64,000 nucleotides of DNA from Sulfitobacter alexandrii. GTDB lineage: Bacteria > Pseudomonadota > Alphaproteobacteria > Rhodobacterales > Rhodobacteraceae. Position 1 is the stretch's first letter. Each line of letters opens with the position of its first letter. The position numbers and the translations under genes are program-made. Location of the stretch: NCBI RefSeq assembly GCF_001886735.1, contig NZ_CP018081.1, positions 186,001 to 250,000 of the forward strand. Direction: 5' to 3'. The notes beneath the pieces were generated by a model. That model was not told the origin of the DNA. It did no database searches and saw nothing but the letters and a program-made list of their open reading frames with translations. Below are positions 33,901 through 41,723 of this stretch, piece by piece.

Positions 33901-35222
33901 TCGTTCGCCATGAGGATGGTCTCGAGCTGGGCCTCGGAGAGATGGCCCTCCTCGATCAGACGGCCGGGCAGGCGCAGATCAGCGGCGGCTTCGCCGTTGG
34001 GTGCCGGAGGGGCAACCGAGGCCATGGCTATACTCTCGACCAGGGGGGTCGGATGTTCCCGGGCACCCTCAATCTCGATCCGCTGCGGACGATAGCGGGC
34101 ATAGATGTCGGAGACGGGCGTGTTCTCGCGGGGGGTGTCGAGGCAGGTGAAGGCCAGCGGGATGGCGGCATGCGATTTGGGTTTGGCAGACGCCGCTTGG
34201 GCGATTGGGCGCTGACGTGCAACAGGGACACCGACCCGGCGCGACCCAGTCCGAAACTGCGCACCGGTTTGGATCGAGGGAGTGGCAGTGCGGGTTGCGG
34301 CGATATCATCGATGATTTGGCGCGCCGCGTCCAGATCGTCGACCATGGCGCGGACGATCTCGATCTCCTCCTGCACCTTGTCGAAGACCATGAGCTGGGT
34401 TTCGACGGTGGTGCCGAGTTTGCGGTAAACGTGGCCCGGAATAGTGAGCGCGAGACGGGGCTTTGCGATGGCCGAGGCCCGTGCCCAATGGGCCGCGTCT
34501 CGTTTTGGCGAAAATCCCATCGGCATGATCGCCGCGAGACGTCCGCCGGGTGCCAGCCGTTTGGCAGCGCCGATCAGATGTTTCGCCGCAATGTGCTTGT
34601 CGCGCGACCGATCGACCGATGAGGCGAAGGGCGGATTCATCACGATGACACCGGGAAGCTCGGGCACCGTCAGGAGATCATCAATATGTTCGGCGTCAAA
34701 GCCGGACACCTCGCCCCCGAACACCGCCTCGAGAAGCGCCCGACGGAAGGGATCGATCTCGTTCAGCATCGGTTTGCCACCCGCGCAAACTGCAAAACCA
34801 GCCAGCGCGCCGGTCCCGGCGGAAGGTTCGAGGACGGTTTCGCCGGGGCGGATGGCGGCAGCACGGATAGCCAGCGCCGCATAGGGCAGCGGCGTCGAGA
34901 ATTGCTGGAGCCGGATTTGCTCTTCGGAGCGCCGGGTCTCCGTCAGGAGCCGTGAGGCGAGCAATCTGGCCGTCGCGAGCGCGTCCGAACCGCTGTCCCG
35001 CATGATCGCCGTCACCGTGGCGGCCTGCATCAGGTCATAGGCCATGCGCCACGACCACGCGCCGCCGGCATCGCTACCGCCGAAACTCTCGCGCATGATC
35101 CGAGCGAGCGATGAGCTCTTGAGCGGTTGCTTCTCAATCTCGCTGCCGATCAGGCGAATGGCCTGCAGAAGCTGTGGTTTCGATGGGAAATCGCGTGCGA
35201 GTGCCGGGCTTCGGTTGTCCAT
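30963..35222 (-). CDS. giant N6-adenine methyltransferase / strawberry-notch helicase fusion
   Basis: The 1419-residue protein has two enzymatic halves. Residues ~100-300 are a gamma-type N6-adenine methyltransferase: motif I EPSAGTGALAGF at ~132 and catalytic NPPF at 196-199. Residues ~415-1380 are the strawberry-notch SF2 helicase: Walker A GDGTGCGKG at 479-487, DEAH box FDEAHAMQN near 587, and motif VI-like GLGRTHRSAQ. Such proteins are frequent on alphaproteobacterial conjugative plasmids and resemble phage P1 DarB, which protects incoming DNA from restriction. A role in protecting or processing transferred DNA is inferred. GGACAGACGAT precedes the ATG. Confidence 0.88.
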   Translation of the reverse strand: MDNRSPALARDFPSKPQLLQAIRLIGSEIEKQPLKSSSLARIMRESFGGSDAGGAWSWRMAYDLMQAATVTAIMRDSGSDALATARLLASRLLTETRRSEEQIRLQQFSTPLPYAALAIRAAAIRPGETVLEPSAGTGALAGFAVCAGGKPMLNEIDPFRRALLEAVFGGEVSGFDAEHIDDLLTVPELPGVIVMNPPFASSVDRSRDKHIAAKHLIGAAKRLAPGGRLAAIMPMGFSPKRDAAHWARASAIAKPRLALTIPGHVYRKLGTTVETQLMVFDKVQEEIEIVRAMVDDLDAARQIIDDIAATRTATPSIQTGAQFRTGSRRVGVPVARQRPIAQAASAKPKSHAAIPLAFTCLDTPRENTPVSDIYARYRPQRIEIEGAREHPTPLVESIAMASVAPPAPNGEAAADLRLPGRLIEEGHLSEAQLETILMANDAHARDLPGRFTIDQDQTRMTRADDDPEACAYRLGYFLGDGTGCGKGRECAGLILVNWLAGRRKAVWISKSTTLIEDAIRDWTDLGGSPADIQPLSKWKPDQPIPMGDGILFVTYATLRSAGKCGRTRLSQVLDWMGDGFDGVLAFDEAHAMQNAAGSDEGRGVKPSQQGLAGLRLQLAAPRARVFYVSATGATSVQNLAYASRLGLWGQGPEYPFPSRESFVSAMEAGGVAAMEVVARDLKTLGFYTARVLSFDGVEYDVLEHALTPAQIEIYDAYAGAFRTIHHNLEAALTATGVNDASGQTNASAAKASAKSRFESTKQRFFNHLLMGMKAPTVIRAIEEDVADGYACVIQVVSTGESLLKRRLEAMDPEDELVEGALTPRDYVLSYLEQAFPIHAQKLVEIDGNMVAEPLRDANGALVVSREAEALRDAAMMELMALAPIPAALDQILWAFGDEAVAEVTGRSIRSLKSSDGALFIEKRSANSNSSETRAFMDGEKDILIFSDAGGTGRSYHAAKTAKNQKRRRHYLLEPGWRADAAIQGLGRTHRSAQVSAPFFRVCTSDVHGEKRFTSTIARRLDQLGALTKGQRETGSQGMFREEDNLESPIARGALRGYYADLAAGRAGAMSYEKFCDWTALRLIDQDGVLLEELPPIQRFLNRVLALPIHMQNALFAEFMSRIADQTERARAAGTLDLGVETLRGERIEQVSTEDLWTCPRSRAVTRIIGLEVTDPVHILSAEEVLDRNPDRLPMINRASGRAAFISARPMQMYDEEIVTLMRKVTRPSGSTYVEEGKFQASAWEEIEPSEFRRLWDEEADSLPKVTTTKLYLLTGLLLPIWKDIPSGNERIYRVTPEGQGSMIGRTVSEDGAAALRARFMVGTPKTPQEMLTAALGSTAPVDLGRGLTLTRRRVAGAARLEIDGADRGTIDGLKAMGCFTEIIAFQLRVFVPHGEGVDTAAILARIVGEGSPTAADRAA

Positions 35223-35266
35223 ATCGTCTGTCCTTTGAGTCAGGTTGTGGGTCCGACAGGACAGAA

Positions 35267-35302
35267 AGCCGCCTCAGCGCTTTCAAACGCGCGGAGGCGG
35301 CT
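35267..35302 (-). terminator. terminator after the DUF6927 gene
   Basis: AGCCGCCTC (35267-35275) pairs with GAGGCGGCT (35294-35302). On the minus strand it follows the DUF6927 stop and ends in TTTCTGTCC. It lies within the leader of the large helicase gene. Confidence 0.55.
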
Positions 35303-35334
35303 CAAGGCTGAACAGATAGCGATGTTGCCGGCGG

Positions 35335-35991
35335 TCAGGAATCGTTCCCGGCGAAAAACTCGGCCAGAACCGGACTCGCCTCACTCTTCGCCGAGCCGAG
35401 GAGCTCGGACCCGGCGAGCGAGGCTTTCGACAGGCGCACGAGGCCGCCTGTCTCCTCGATGCGGTAGCAGCGACGCTTTTGCCCTCCGCGCCGGTAATGG
35501 GTGGCGGTCACGATCTGGCAGGTGCTGCCATCGGTCAGCGTTACCGGTGCGGCCAGTTTGATCTTGTCACCCTCGTCGTAGTCCGGGATCGCCGCCCAGT
35601 CGCGGCAGCGCTGACGCCAGGCATGGGCATAGCTGTCGGGATCCTTCAACTCGGAGAGCAATGCCAGAAGGCTGAGCGGCGCGCGCGACTCCACGGGCCC
35701 GGCGCTCTCCTCCATGTCCTTGTAGCCCCAGCAGCCCTCGTCATAGCGGGTGAGGAACACGGCGCCGAAGGTGATCGACCCGTCGGCATCGGTCACGTAG
35801 GTTCTGTCTTCAACCGGCGCGCCATCGATGTTGGTGAGCCTCAAAGCTGCATACCAGGTCGACCCGAGTTTGGAGGCCTTGAGCAGCACTGTCTTGCGCG
35901 TATCCGTTTCGAACGTGCAAAGCCGGGCGATTTCTGCCTTCTCGTCCGCGTAGGTTTTGACGCGGCGGTCGGTGTAGAAGAGCCAACCCAC
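35335..35991 (-). CDS. DUF6927-like protein
   Basis: GTG 35991 gives 218 residues beginning MGWLFYTDRRVKTYADEKAE, the conserved opening of DUF6927 proteins. Middle motifs ITFGAVFLTRYDEGCWGYKD and AHAWRQRCRDW are also typical; the last third (KLAAPVTLTDGSTCQIVT) looks like a small beta domain. The function is unknown. It shares one base with the stop of the gene before it. Confidence 0.7.
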   Translation of the reverse strand: MGWLFYTDRRVKTYADEKAEIARLCTFETDTRKTVLLKASKLGSTWYAALRLTNIDGAPVEDRTYVTDADGSITFGAVFLTRYDEGCWGYKDMEESAGPVESRAPLSLLALLSELKDPDSYAHAWRQRCRDWAAIPDYDEGDKIKLAAPVTLTDGSTCQIVTATHYRRGGQKRRCYRIEETGGLVRLSKASLAGSELLGSAKSEASPVLAEFFAGNDS

Positions 35992-36584
35992 TATGCCGCC
36001 CTCCGGTCATCGATTTCGATGAGCGCATCGAGCGGCACGCGGTAAGGCAGCATCTCGTCGAAATCCTCGCAATTGCCGCTATTCTGCACGAGGGCGTGGG
36101 TGTCGGTGGCGTCCTTCAGGATCACCCGGAACGTCCCGCCGAGACCGGAGGGCACGTCGTAGGTCCCGCCGATCAGATAGTCGGCGGCGCGACGCAGGAA
36201 GACGCGGATCGTGTGGCCATCGGTCGCCAGCCGAATCGTGTCATGACCACGGTCGATGAGCATTTGCACATCATCGAGAATGTCGGTGTAGAACTGGCCG
36301 GTCAGATCGCGGAACGCCGCCTGCCGCGCCGCCATCCAGCCCGGATCGCGGAACGGGTTGATGCCCTCGGCGAAGGCATGGGTGGGATCGGCGCGTTCGG
36401 TGGTGACGATCCGCGTCGTCGTGCCATCGATGCCGTTCGAGCGCAGATGGACGCCATTGCCGACGATCAGGATCAGGGCGGGTTTGCCCACCGGCCCGTT
36501 CCAGTTGGGAAGGAAGGTGGAGCAGCCGCGCGCATGCGCGATCTGCGCCGCGACGCTCGCCGCGGTGAAGCTAAGAAGTGCCAT
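35991..36584 (-). CDS. hypothetical protein coupled to DUF6927
   Basis: ATG 36584 (MALLSFTAASVAAQIAHA) gives 197 residues; an earlier in-frame start would overlap the leader. There is no signal peptide despite a moderately hydrophobic start. The segments ALILIVGNGVHLRSNG and DTIRLATDGHTIRVFLRRAA suggest an alpha/beta fold. I do not recognise a family. It is transcribed with the DUF6927 gene. Confidence 0.6.
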   Translation of the reverse strand: MALLSFTAASVAAQIAHARGCSTFLPNWNGPVGKPALILIVGNGVHLRSNGIDGTTTRIVTTERADPTHAFAEGINPFRDPGWMAARQAAFRDLTGQFYTDILDDVQMLIDRGHDTIRLATDGHTIRVFLRRAADYLIGGTYDVPSGLGGTFRVILKDATDTHALVQNSGNCEDFDEMLPYRVPLDALIEIDDRRAA

Positions 36585-36654
36585 GGGTTTTACCTGTAAG
36601 ATGGAGGGAGGGGTGCGACCCGCGCCTACGTTTCGGAGCGGGCCGCCTGTAGGG

Positions 36655-38613
36655 TCAGGCCGCTTCTGCGACTTCGGTTTCGTCTTCGGGTTTCTCGGCT
36701 GGCTCGACACCTGCCGTCTGCATCATCGGCGGGCACCAGGCCGCGACCGCCGCCCGCTGTGCATCCGTCAGCGTGGCGAAGGGCTCGGCGAAGAGCTTGT
36801 CGCAGAATTCGACGACTTGCTTCTTGGTCGAGGAGGCCAATGTCACCGCCTCCTGCGCGAGCCCCAGTTCCTCACCGAGGATCTTCAGAAGCCAGGCCTT
36901 CTTGAAGCGATTGAAGAGCGCCGCATTCGGTGTCCAATGCGCTCGGATGTCCGACATGATCTCGACTTCGAAGTCATGCATCAAGCTATCCCGCTGCCGG
37001 TCCCGTGAGAAGCAGGATTGTGTGGTTGCCGCCGTGGCATAGGCCACGAGTTTGGCCTTCTCGCCCGCATCGAGCGCCCGGAAGAGCGCGAACTGGTCTG
37101 CAGGGGATTTCGCGTCATCGGCCCAGGAGAGGTCGAGTGCGTCATGGGCCTCGGCCACCTGTTCAAGCGAGGTGCCGTCGATCTCGTCCATCTTGGCGTG
37201 GGTACGATACTCCTGGCGCGCATCGACCTTGATCGCTTGGGTGACGCCCAAACCGCTGGTCAGCACATCCGTGACCAATTTGAAGAGCGTGAGGTCGAGC
37301 GTCGCCTCTGGATGCATCGCCATGGCCGCGCCGAGCGCCATCGCCCGCTCGGTCTTCAGGTCCTCGGTGAGCGAGGCGGGATAGGTGATCTGATCGCCGT
37401 CTACGGCGCCCCTGTCGCTCGGTGCGCCGGTGCCTTTGCCAGACCGCTCCGCCTTGTCTTCAGGGCGCACCATCCCGACATGCAGGGAGATCTTGCCATG
37501 CGACCAGGAGGCGATCACGCCGGAGCGCGAAAGATCCTCGGTGCCATAGGCCTCCTGTAGGTCCCGCGCCTCAGCTTCCAGCGCGTCCACGCGTTCGTAG
37601 AGTTCATTGTACGCCTCTTCCTCGAGCTCTTCGTTCTCCATCTCGTGTTCGAGTTTCTCGAGTTCGGCGGCAATCTCATCGACACGCTTCTGGCCCTTCT
37701 CATCGGGCTCGACTGGACCCGGATAGACACGGCCATAGTCCGCCATGGCGGCATAGTCGTACTGGATGACCGCATCGGCCCAGGCAAAGCCGATCTCTGC
37801 CCGCGCCTCTTCGGCGGCGGCGGCGAGTTTTTCGAGCAGGATCGTTTCGACCAGCGCGGAATCCTCCAGCACGGAATGCTCGTCCAGGAGATCGGCCGCG
37901 ATGGCGCCGCCACGCGCCTCGTAGTCCTTCCGCACGAAGGCGCCGATATCGTCGCTGACCTGCACACCGCGGGACTTCAGCGCGTTGCGGACGGTATGGG
38001 CCTGGACATAGTTGTCCTCCCTGGTGAGCGCCTCGAAGACCTCGCGTTGCACCTCCTGGCTCGGGTGATCGGCGAAGGCTTTCATCGTGTCGAGGGTGAT
38101 CGATTTGGCGCGGGCCGCGGCACGGATGTCGGGATGGATGAGCCCGTAGCGCAGCCTGCCTTTGACGGCGGCGACGGTTGTGCCGAAGGTCTTGGCAATC
38201 GTCTCGGGAGTCTGGCCGTCGACCTCCATCATCCGCGCGAAGGCCTCGAACTCGTCGATGGCGTTCATCGGCGCCTGGGTGATGTTCTCGGCGAGCGACA
38301 GCGCGGTGGTCACATCGCAATCGTCAGGGACCAAACGGCAGTCGATCTTGGTGCGGTTCGTGAACCCTTTGGCGGTTTTGTCGGCGACCAGCTCCAGAAG
38401 CGCCGCATGGCGCCGGCCACCGGCGAGCACCCCGAACTTGCCACCGATCTTCTGAACGAGCAGCGGCTGAAGAAGGCCCAGAACGGCGATGCTGGCCTTG
38501 AGATGCGCGATATTCTCCGAGGCATAGGTCTCGGGGGAATTGGTCCGTACGTTCGCGGGATGCGGGCAGAGGTCGCCGATGGCGACGGTGGTAGTTTTGA
38601 ATGTGTGAGTCAT
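36655..38613 (-). CDS. ParB/Srx-domain protein, plasmid leading-region type
   Basis: ATG 38613 (MTHTFKTTTVAIGDLCPH) follows GAAGGACATGTC. Residues ~8-110 form the ParB N-terminal domain with GVLAGGRRHAAL and LSLAENITQAPMNAIDEF; a helix-turn-helix follows (ETIAKTFGTTVAAVKGRLRY). The remaining ~430 residues are acidic and helical, with a coiled coil near 330-375. Long ParB-like proteins without a ParA partner are typical of plasmid accessory regions and need not act in partition. The leader is long (about 180 bases to the repeated motif) and contains a hairpin. Confidence 0.82.
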   Translation of the reverse strand: MTHTFKTTTVAIGDLCPHPANVRTNSPETYASENIAHLKASIAVLGLLQPLLVQKIGGKFGVLAGGRRHAALLELVADKTAKGFTNRTKIDCRLVPDDCDVTTALSLAENITQAPMNAIDEFEAFARMMEVDGQTPETIAKTFGTTVAAVKGRLRYGLIHPDIRAAARAKSITLDTMKAFADHPSQEVQREVFEALTREDNYVQAHTVRNALKSRGVQVSDDIGAFVRKDYEARGGAIAADLLDEHSVLEDSALVETILLEKLAAAAEEARAEIGFAWADAVIQYDYAAMADYGRVYPGPVEPDEKGQKRVDEIAAELEKLEHEMENEELEEEAYNELYERVDALEAEARDLQEAYGTEDLSRSGVIASWSHGKISLHVGMVRPEDKAERSGKGTGAPSDRGAVDGDQITYPASLTEDLKTERAMALGAAMAMHPEATLDLTLFKLVTDVLTSGLGVTQAIKVDARQEYRTHAKMDEIDGTSLEQVAEAHDALDLSWADDAKSPADQFALFRALDAGEKAKLVAYATAATTQSCFSRDRQRDSLMHDFEVEIMSDIRAHWTPNAALFNRFKKAWLLKILGEELGLAQEAVTLASSTKKQVVEFCDKLFAEPFATLTDAQRAAVAAWCPPMMQTAGVEPAEKPEDETEVAEAA

Positions 38614-38694
38614 GACATGTCCTTCTCGACGTGTTTGAGAGGGCCGCGCGGGTCTTCGCGCAACCAATCCCCGGATCCGGGAACCAACAGGACA

Positions 38695-38726
38695 AGAGGC
38701 CCACTTCCGTAATGGGGCGGGCCTCT
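38695..38726 (-). promoter_or_regulatory. attenuator-like hairpin in the ParB leader
   Basis: AGAGGCCC (38695-38702) pairs with GGGCCTCT (38719-38726). On the minus strand it is followed by TGTCCTG and lies 82 bases before the start codon. It resembles the terminator at 29688. Its loop contains one arm of the 12-bp repeat that flanks the IS element. Confidence 0.45.
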
Positions 38727-38793
38727 GTCAAGGGTATCGGGCAAGTCAAGAACTCCGGCGAAGAACTCATTCTTCACCGGTTGTAAGACACAG

Positions 38794-38819
38794 ATTCAAA
38801 AGCCTACTTTTTCTTTTTC
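38794..38819 (-). promoter_or_regulatory. repeated leader motif, instance 4 (diverged)
   Basis: Minus strand: GAAAAAGAAAAAGTAGGCTT then TTGAAT, 181 bases before the ParB-like start. It keeps the A-rich part and GGCTTT but lacks the GG of the other copies. Confidence 0.3.
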
Positions 38820-39077
38820 ACTGCAACCGCACGTCAGTACTTAAGGGTACCCCCTGTCCGGGCTTCGCTCTTCCGTCCGTAGTCAGCCATCGGCCGCCAC
38901 TCTATGCCTGGTTCAATTCTGCTCCCTGGGTGCCCATCTTTCCCGCGTATTCAGCGCTAGCTGATAACCAGCGGGCCTGCGGCATCTCCAGGAACCTCGT
39001 CCCGGCAAGGGACCTCGACGTACCTGTAGTCAGGTGCAGCTCATACCTCCGTCTCGAAAAGCCTTGGAACGTCTCGC
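38820..39077 (-). ncRNA. candidate IS guide (bridge/seek) RNA region
   Basis: About 260 bases after the transposase stop contain no gene but several small hairpins, such as GTCCC-GGCAA-GGGAC (38999-39013) and ACCTG-TAGT-CAGGT (39022-39034). In IS1111-type elements the RNA that guides the transposase is encoded downstream of the gene. The match is by position and structure only. Confidence 0.3.
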
Positions 39078-40109
39078 TCAGGCTATTGCGCCGGAGCTCT
39101 GCGTGTAGCGAAACGGCGTTCCGTCGATCCACATGCGGTGCAATACAACTCCAATTCGTCGAGCGAGAGCAATCAGGGCTCTCTTCGATCCGCGCCTGTG
39201 TGCCACTCTACGTCCCCAGGCCTGGAGCCAGTTCGGAGCGCCTCGATGCATCAGGATCATCGCCGCCTGATACAGAGCCGTGCGTAGGCCGCGATCGCCG
39301 GTTTTGGTGATCTGTCCGACGATATCCATTTCCCCCGATTGAGTGCGCCTCGGCGTCAAACCCGCCCACGGACCGACGTCTTTCGATCGCGCGAAGCGGG
39401 TCGGGTCATCGATCGCGGATCTTACGGTCAGAGCAACGATTGGGCCGACACCCGGCATCGTCGTCATCAGGCGGCATACATCGTCGTGCTTTGCCAACCC
39501 AGTGATCATCGTGTCCAACGCCGCCAGCTCGGCCCGCAATTGCTCCCGTGCACGCAGAAGCGTCGACGCCGAGGCGGACAGGATTTTGTTCTCGGCAACC
39601 AGTTCTCTCACCCGGTCATCGTATCTGATTCGGGTGACGTGTCCGAGCTTCAGGCCAAAGTTCCTGAGAACACCTCTCATTGAGAGTTCGATGTTGATGA
39701 TCGCCTGCTGAAGAGACTTTCGCGCCGTCAGCAGAGCGCGGATTTCCTGGGAGGACACAGATTTGCGGTGCACCGGCCGGTACCAACCCATTTGCAATAA
39801 TCGAGCAATCCCCTGGGCATCGCGCCTGTCGGTCTTGATCGGCATTGCTTTCAAGGCGGCTTTTACCAACCGCGTTTCCATCAGGATCACGTCAAATCCG
39901 GCGTCTTCGATCCCTTTGCTCAGCCATTGGGAAAGCGGTCCGGCTTCAAGCCCGATGGCATCAATCGTGTACGGCAGCGAGCCGATTGCAAGCACCAAGG
40001 CTTCAGGCTCGCTGGCCGCTTGGAATTCTTTAACAACTTTACCCTGCGGTCCCAGCACACAAATCGCAGTGCTTGCCAGTGAAACGTCCAATCCGATAAA
40101 TACATTCAT
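39078..40109 (-). CDS. IS110-family DEDD transposase
   Basis: The 343-residue length fits the family. The N-terminal RuvC-like DEDD domain begins MNVFIGLDVSLASTAICVLG, with further acidic residues in AIGLEAGPLSQWL and KTDRRDAQGIARLL. The C-terminal transposase_20 domain has MTTMPGVGPIVALTVRSAI and VGPWAGLTPRRTQSG with the catalytic Ser in the RTQSG region. The frame looks intact, so the element may be active. Confidence 0.93.
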   Translation of the reverse strand: MNVFIGLDVSLASTAICVLGPQGKVVKEFQAASEPEALVLAIGSLPYTIDAIGLEAGPLSQWLSKGIEDAGFDVILMETRLVKAALKAMPIKTDRRDAQGIARLLQMGWYRPVHRKSVSSQEIRALLTARKSLQQAIINIELSMRGVLRNFGLKLGHVTRIRYDDRVRELVAENKILSASASTLLRAREQLRAELAALDTMITGLAKHDDVCRLMTTMPGVGPIVALTVRSAIDDPTRFARSKDVGPWAGLTPRRTQSGEMDIVGQITKTGDRGLRTALYQAAMILMHRGAPNWLQAWGRRVAHRRGSKRALIALARRIGVVLHRMWIDGTPFRYTQSSGAIA

Positions 40110-40319
40110 GTCGTTGCCCTTCTATTCTCAGGAATTGAGGCGCATGGAGACATACGACCTCGTAGACGCGCTGCAGGCGCATCAAGGGCAACGGCACTTC
40201 AAGTCATCCTGACAGACAAGCGAAACGTGTTCGATTCGCCGACAGCCCCATTACGGCATCTTTCCCTTTCGGAGGGTCAGCGGGCCTGTCGGTGATGGAA
40301 GGTTGGGGTGCGGCCCGCC

Positions 40320-40709
40320 CTACCAGTCGCGCGCCATCATGACGGTCAGCACGCGCATGGTCGTCTCGGGATTGTCGGGTGCCTCGGCGCCATAGCGGAA
40401 GTCAGAGCTGGCCTCGTAGTGATCCAGCTTCCAGAATACGGTTTCGCCCCGGATCGTCACGGCCCCGAAGTCGTGCCAGCCTTCCGGATCATTGTCCGGC
40501 TCGAATGTATCGAACGCACCGGTGGCCTGGACGGCCTCTGTGACGAAGCCATCGCCTGCCTCGATCAGGGACTGGGTCACGACGAGGCGGCCCTGGATCT
40601 GCTGATCCGGGGTGATGCCAAGGCAGGCAAACCTGCGGAAAGCGTCGTTCTGGGATGCGATGACAGCCGCGTTCGGACGCGAATAGTCTGCGGGTTCAGG
40701 ATGGCTCAT
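40320..40709 (-). CDS. DUF3768-family protein
   Basis: ATG 40709 (MSHPEPADYSRPNAAVIA) follows GAAAGGACAGACCC. The 129-residue protein has the DUF3768 pattern: ASQNDAFRRFACLGITPDQQ, then GRLVVTQSLIEAGDGFV and FDTFEPDNDPEGWHDFGAV. The family is found mainly on alphaproteobacterial plasmids next to ArdC and DUF736 genes. No activity is known. Motif instance 3 lies 34 bases upstream. Confidence 0.75.
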   Translation of the reverse strand: MSHPEPADYSRPNAAVIASQNDAFRRFACLGITPDQQIQGRLVVTQSLIEAGDGFVTEAVQATGAFDTFEPDNDPEGWHDFGAVTIRGETVFWKLDHYEASSDFRYGAEAPDNPETTMRVLTVMMARDW

Positions 40710-40742
40710 GGGTCTGTCCTTTCGGGATGGGTTGAAACCACC

Positions 40743-40767
40743 AAACCCAAAGCCAGTTTTTCCTTTC
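40743..40767 (-). promoter_or_regulatory. repeated leader motif, instance 3
   Basis: Minus strand: GAAAGGAAAAACTGGCTTTG then GGTTT, 34 bases before the DUF3768 start codon and 33 bases after the ArdC stop. Confidence 0.45.
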
Positions 40768-40799
40768 ACCACGCCCTACCAGCCCGGACAGCCCCGGCC

Positions 40800-41723
40800 T
40801 CAAGCGGCCTGTTCCCCCTGCCCCGCCTCCGACGCGGCGACGAGATAGTCACAGGCACGCTGCGCGTCCGCCGCATGTTTGAAGATCGCCCGCTTGTCAG
40901 ACCGGAGCACGCGGACCCAGTTGTCGAGATAGGCCGCGTTCAGCTCCAGCGTATGCGCGGAGAACCCCAGCTTCTGACCCAAGAACACCGTGCAGAGCTC
41001 GGCCACAATCTCTTCCCGTGCGTAGGCGGTGTTGCCGAACCGCGCATCGCCATAGCTGCGGTTTAACCGATGCCGGGGTTTCGTCCAGTGGCCCAGCTCA
41101 TGACCCCAGACGGCGTAGAAATTCCGCGGGTTCTCGAAGAGCTCGATCGGGGGCATGTAAATCTTGTCGAGATTCGGGACGTAACATGCTTCCCGACCAG
41201 AGAAGCTGACATTGGCACCGATTGCCTCGAAGAAGCTCTGCATATGCGGGATCGGTGCGCGTTCGGGATGAACTTCCGGTTCGGCCGCAGCGGGATGGAA
41301 GCGAGGGTCCAACCCCTCGATCTGATCGGCGTTGAAGACGCGGTAGGATTTCATGAAGGGGATGGTTTTGGGATCTTCGGTTTCCGCCTGGTCGCCGTGG
41401 GCGCTTTCGGCCTGCTCGCGCTCGGCCGTCCCGTAGTAGACGACCACCGACGATTTCGAGCCCTTGATGACTTTCGCATCGAGCTCGTTCGCCTGCCTCA
41501 ACGTCATCCAGTAAGGCGAGGCGTATCCGGCCATCATGGTGCGCATAGTCAACAGGAAGTTATTGACGCCCTGGTAGGGTTCGCCGTTCAGGCGGAGCGG
41601 CACGGAACTGCCGCCGACCGTCCATGGCTTGCGCCAGGGCAGCACGCCCCGGTCAATGATGTCGATGAGTTCGTTGGTGATCGACGCTGCAGCGTCGAAC
41701 TTGCGTTTGCTAGACTTGGACAT
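40800..41723 (-). CDS. ardC: ArdC-family antirestriction protein
   Basis: The 307-residue protein has the two ArdC parts. The N-terminal ssDNA-binding domain (residues ~10-135) contains GVLPWRKPW, YQGVNNFLLTM and KGSKSSVVVYYG. The C-terminal zincin-like domain has HELGHW at 208-213 and a downstream Glu in YAREEIVAELC. ArdC of pSa protects incoming single-stranded DNA from restriction. Its place far from the tra genes but on the leading side of oriT fits early expression in recipients. Confidence 0.9.
   Translation of the reverse strand: MSKSSKRKFDAAASITNELIDIIDRGVLPWRKPWTVGGSSVPLRLNGEPYQGVNNFLLTMRTMMAGYASPYWMTLRQANELDAKVIKGSKSSVVVYYGTAEREQAESAHGDQAETEDPKTIPFMKSYRVFNADQIEGLDPRFHPAAAEPEVHPERAPIPHMQSFFEAIGANVSFSGREACYVPNLDKIYMPPIELFENPRNFYAVWGHELGHWTKPRHRLNRSYGDARFGNTAYAREEIVAELCTVFLGQKLGFSAHTLELNAAYLDNWVRVLRSDKRAIFKHAADAQRACDYLVAASEAGQGEQAA

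Larger units (their letters stand above)
38707..40256. mobile_element. IS110/IS1111-type insertion sequence (boundaries tentative)
   Basis: CCGTAATGGGGC (38707-38718) and its exact complement GCCCCATTACGG (40245-40256) flank a DEDD transposase gene; IS1111 members have such subterminal inverted repeats and are about 1.5 kb. No target duplication is expected for this family. The left limit is uncertain, because the repeated leader motif and a hairpin of the ParB gene fall inside the left 120 bases; the true end may lie near 38,830-38,900. Confidence 0.6.

Noticed and set aside
32316..34622. 768-residue open frame on the plus strand opposite the helicase gene
   Set aside because: It is antisense to a protein with intact methyltransferase and helicase motifs, has no recognisable domain, and long antisense frames are expected in GC-rich DNA.
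37645..38712. 355-residue plus-strand frame opposite the ParB-like gene
   Set aside because: ParB-domain motifs are on the minus strand; the plus frame is a shadow.
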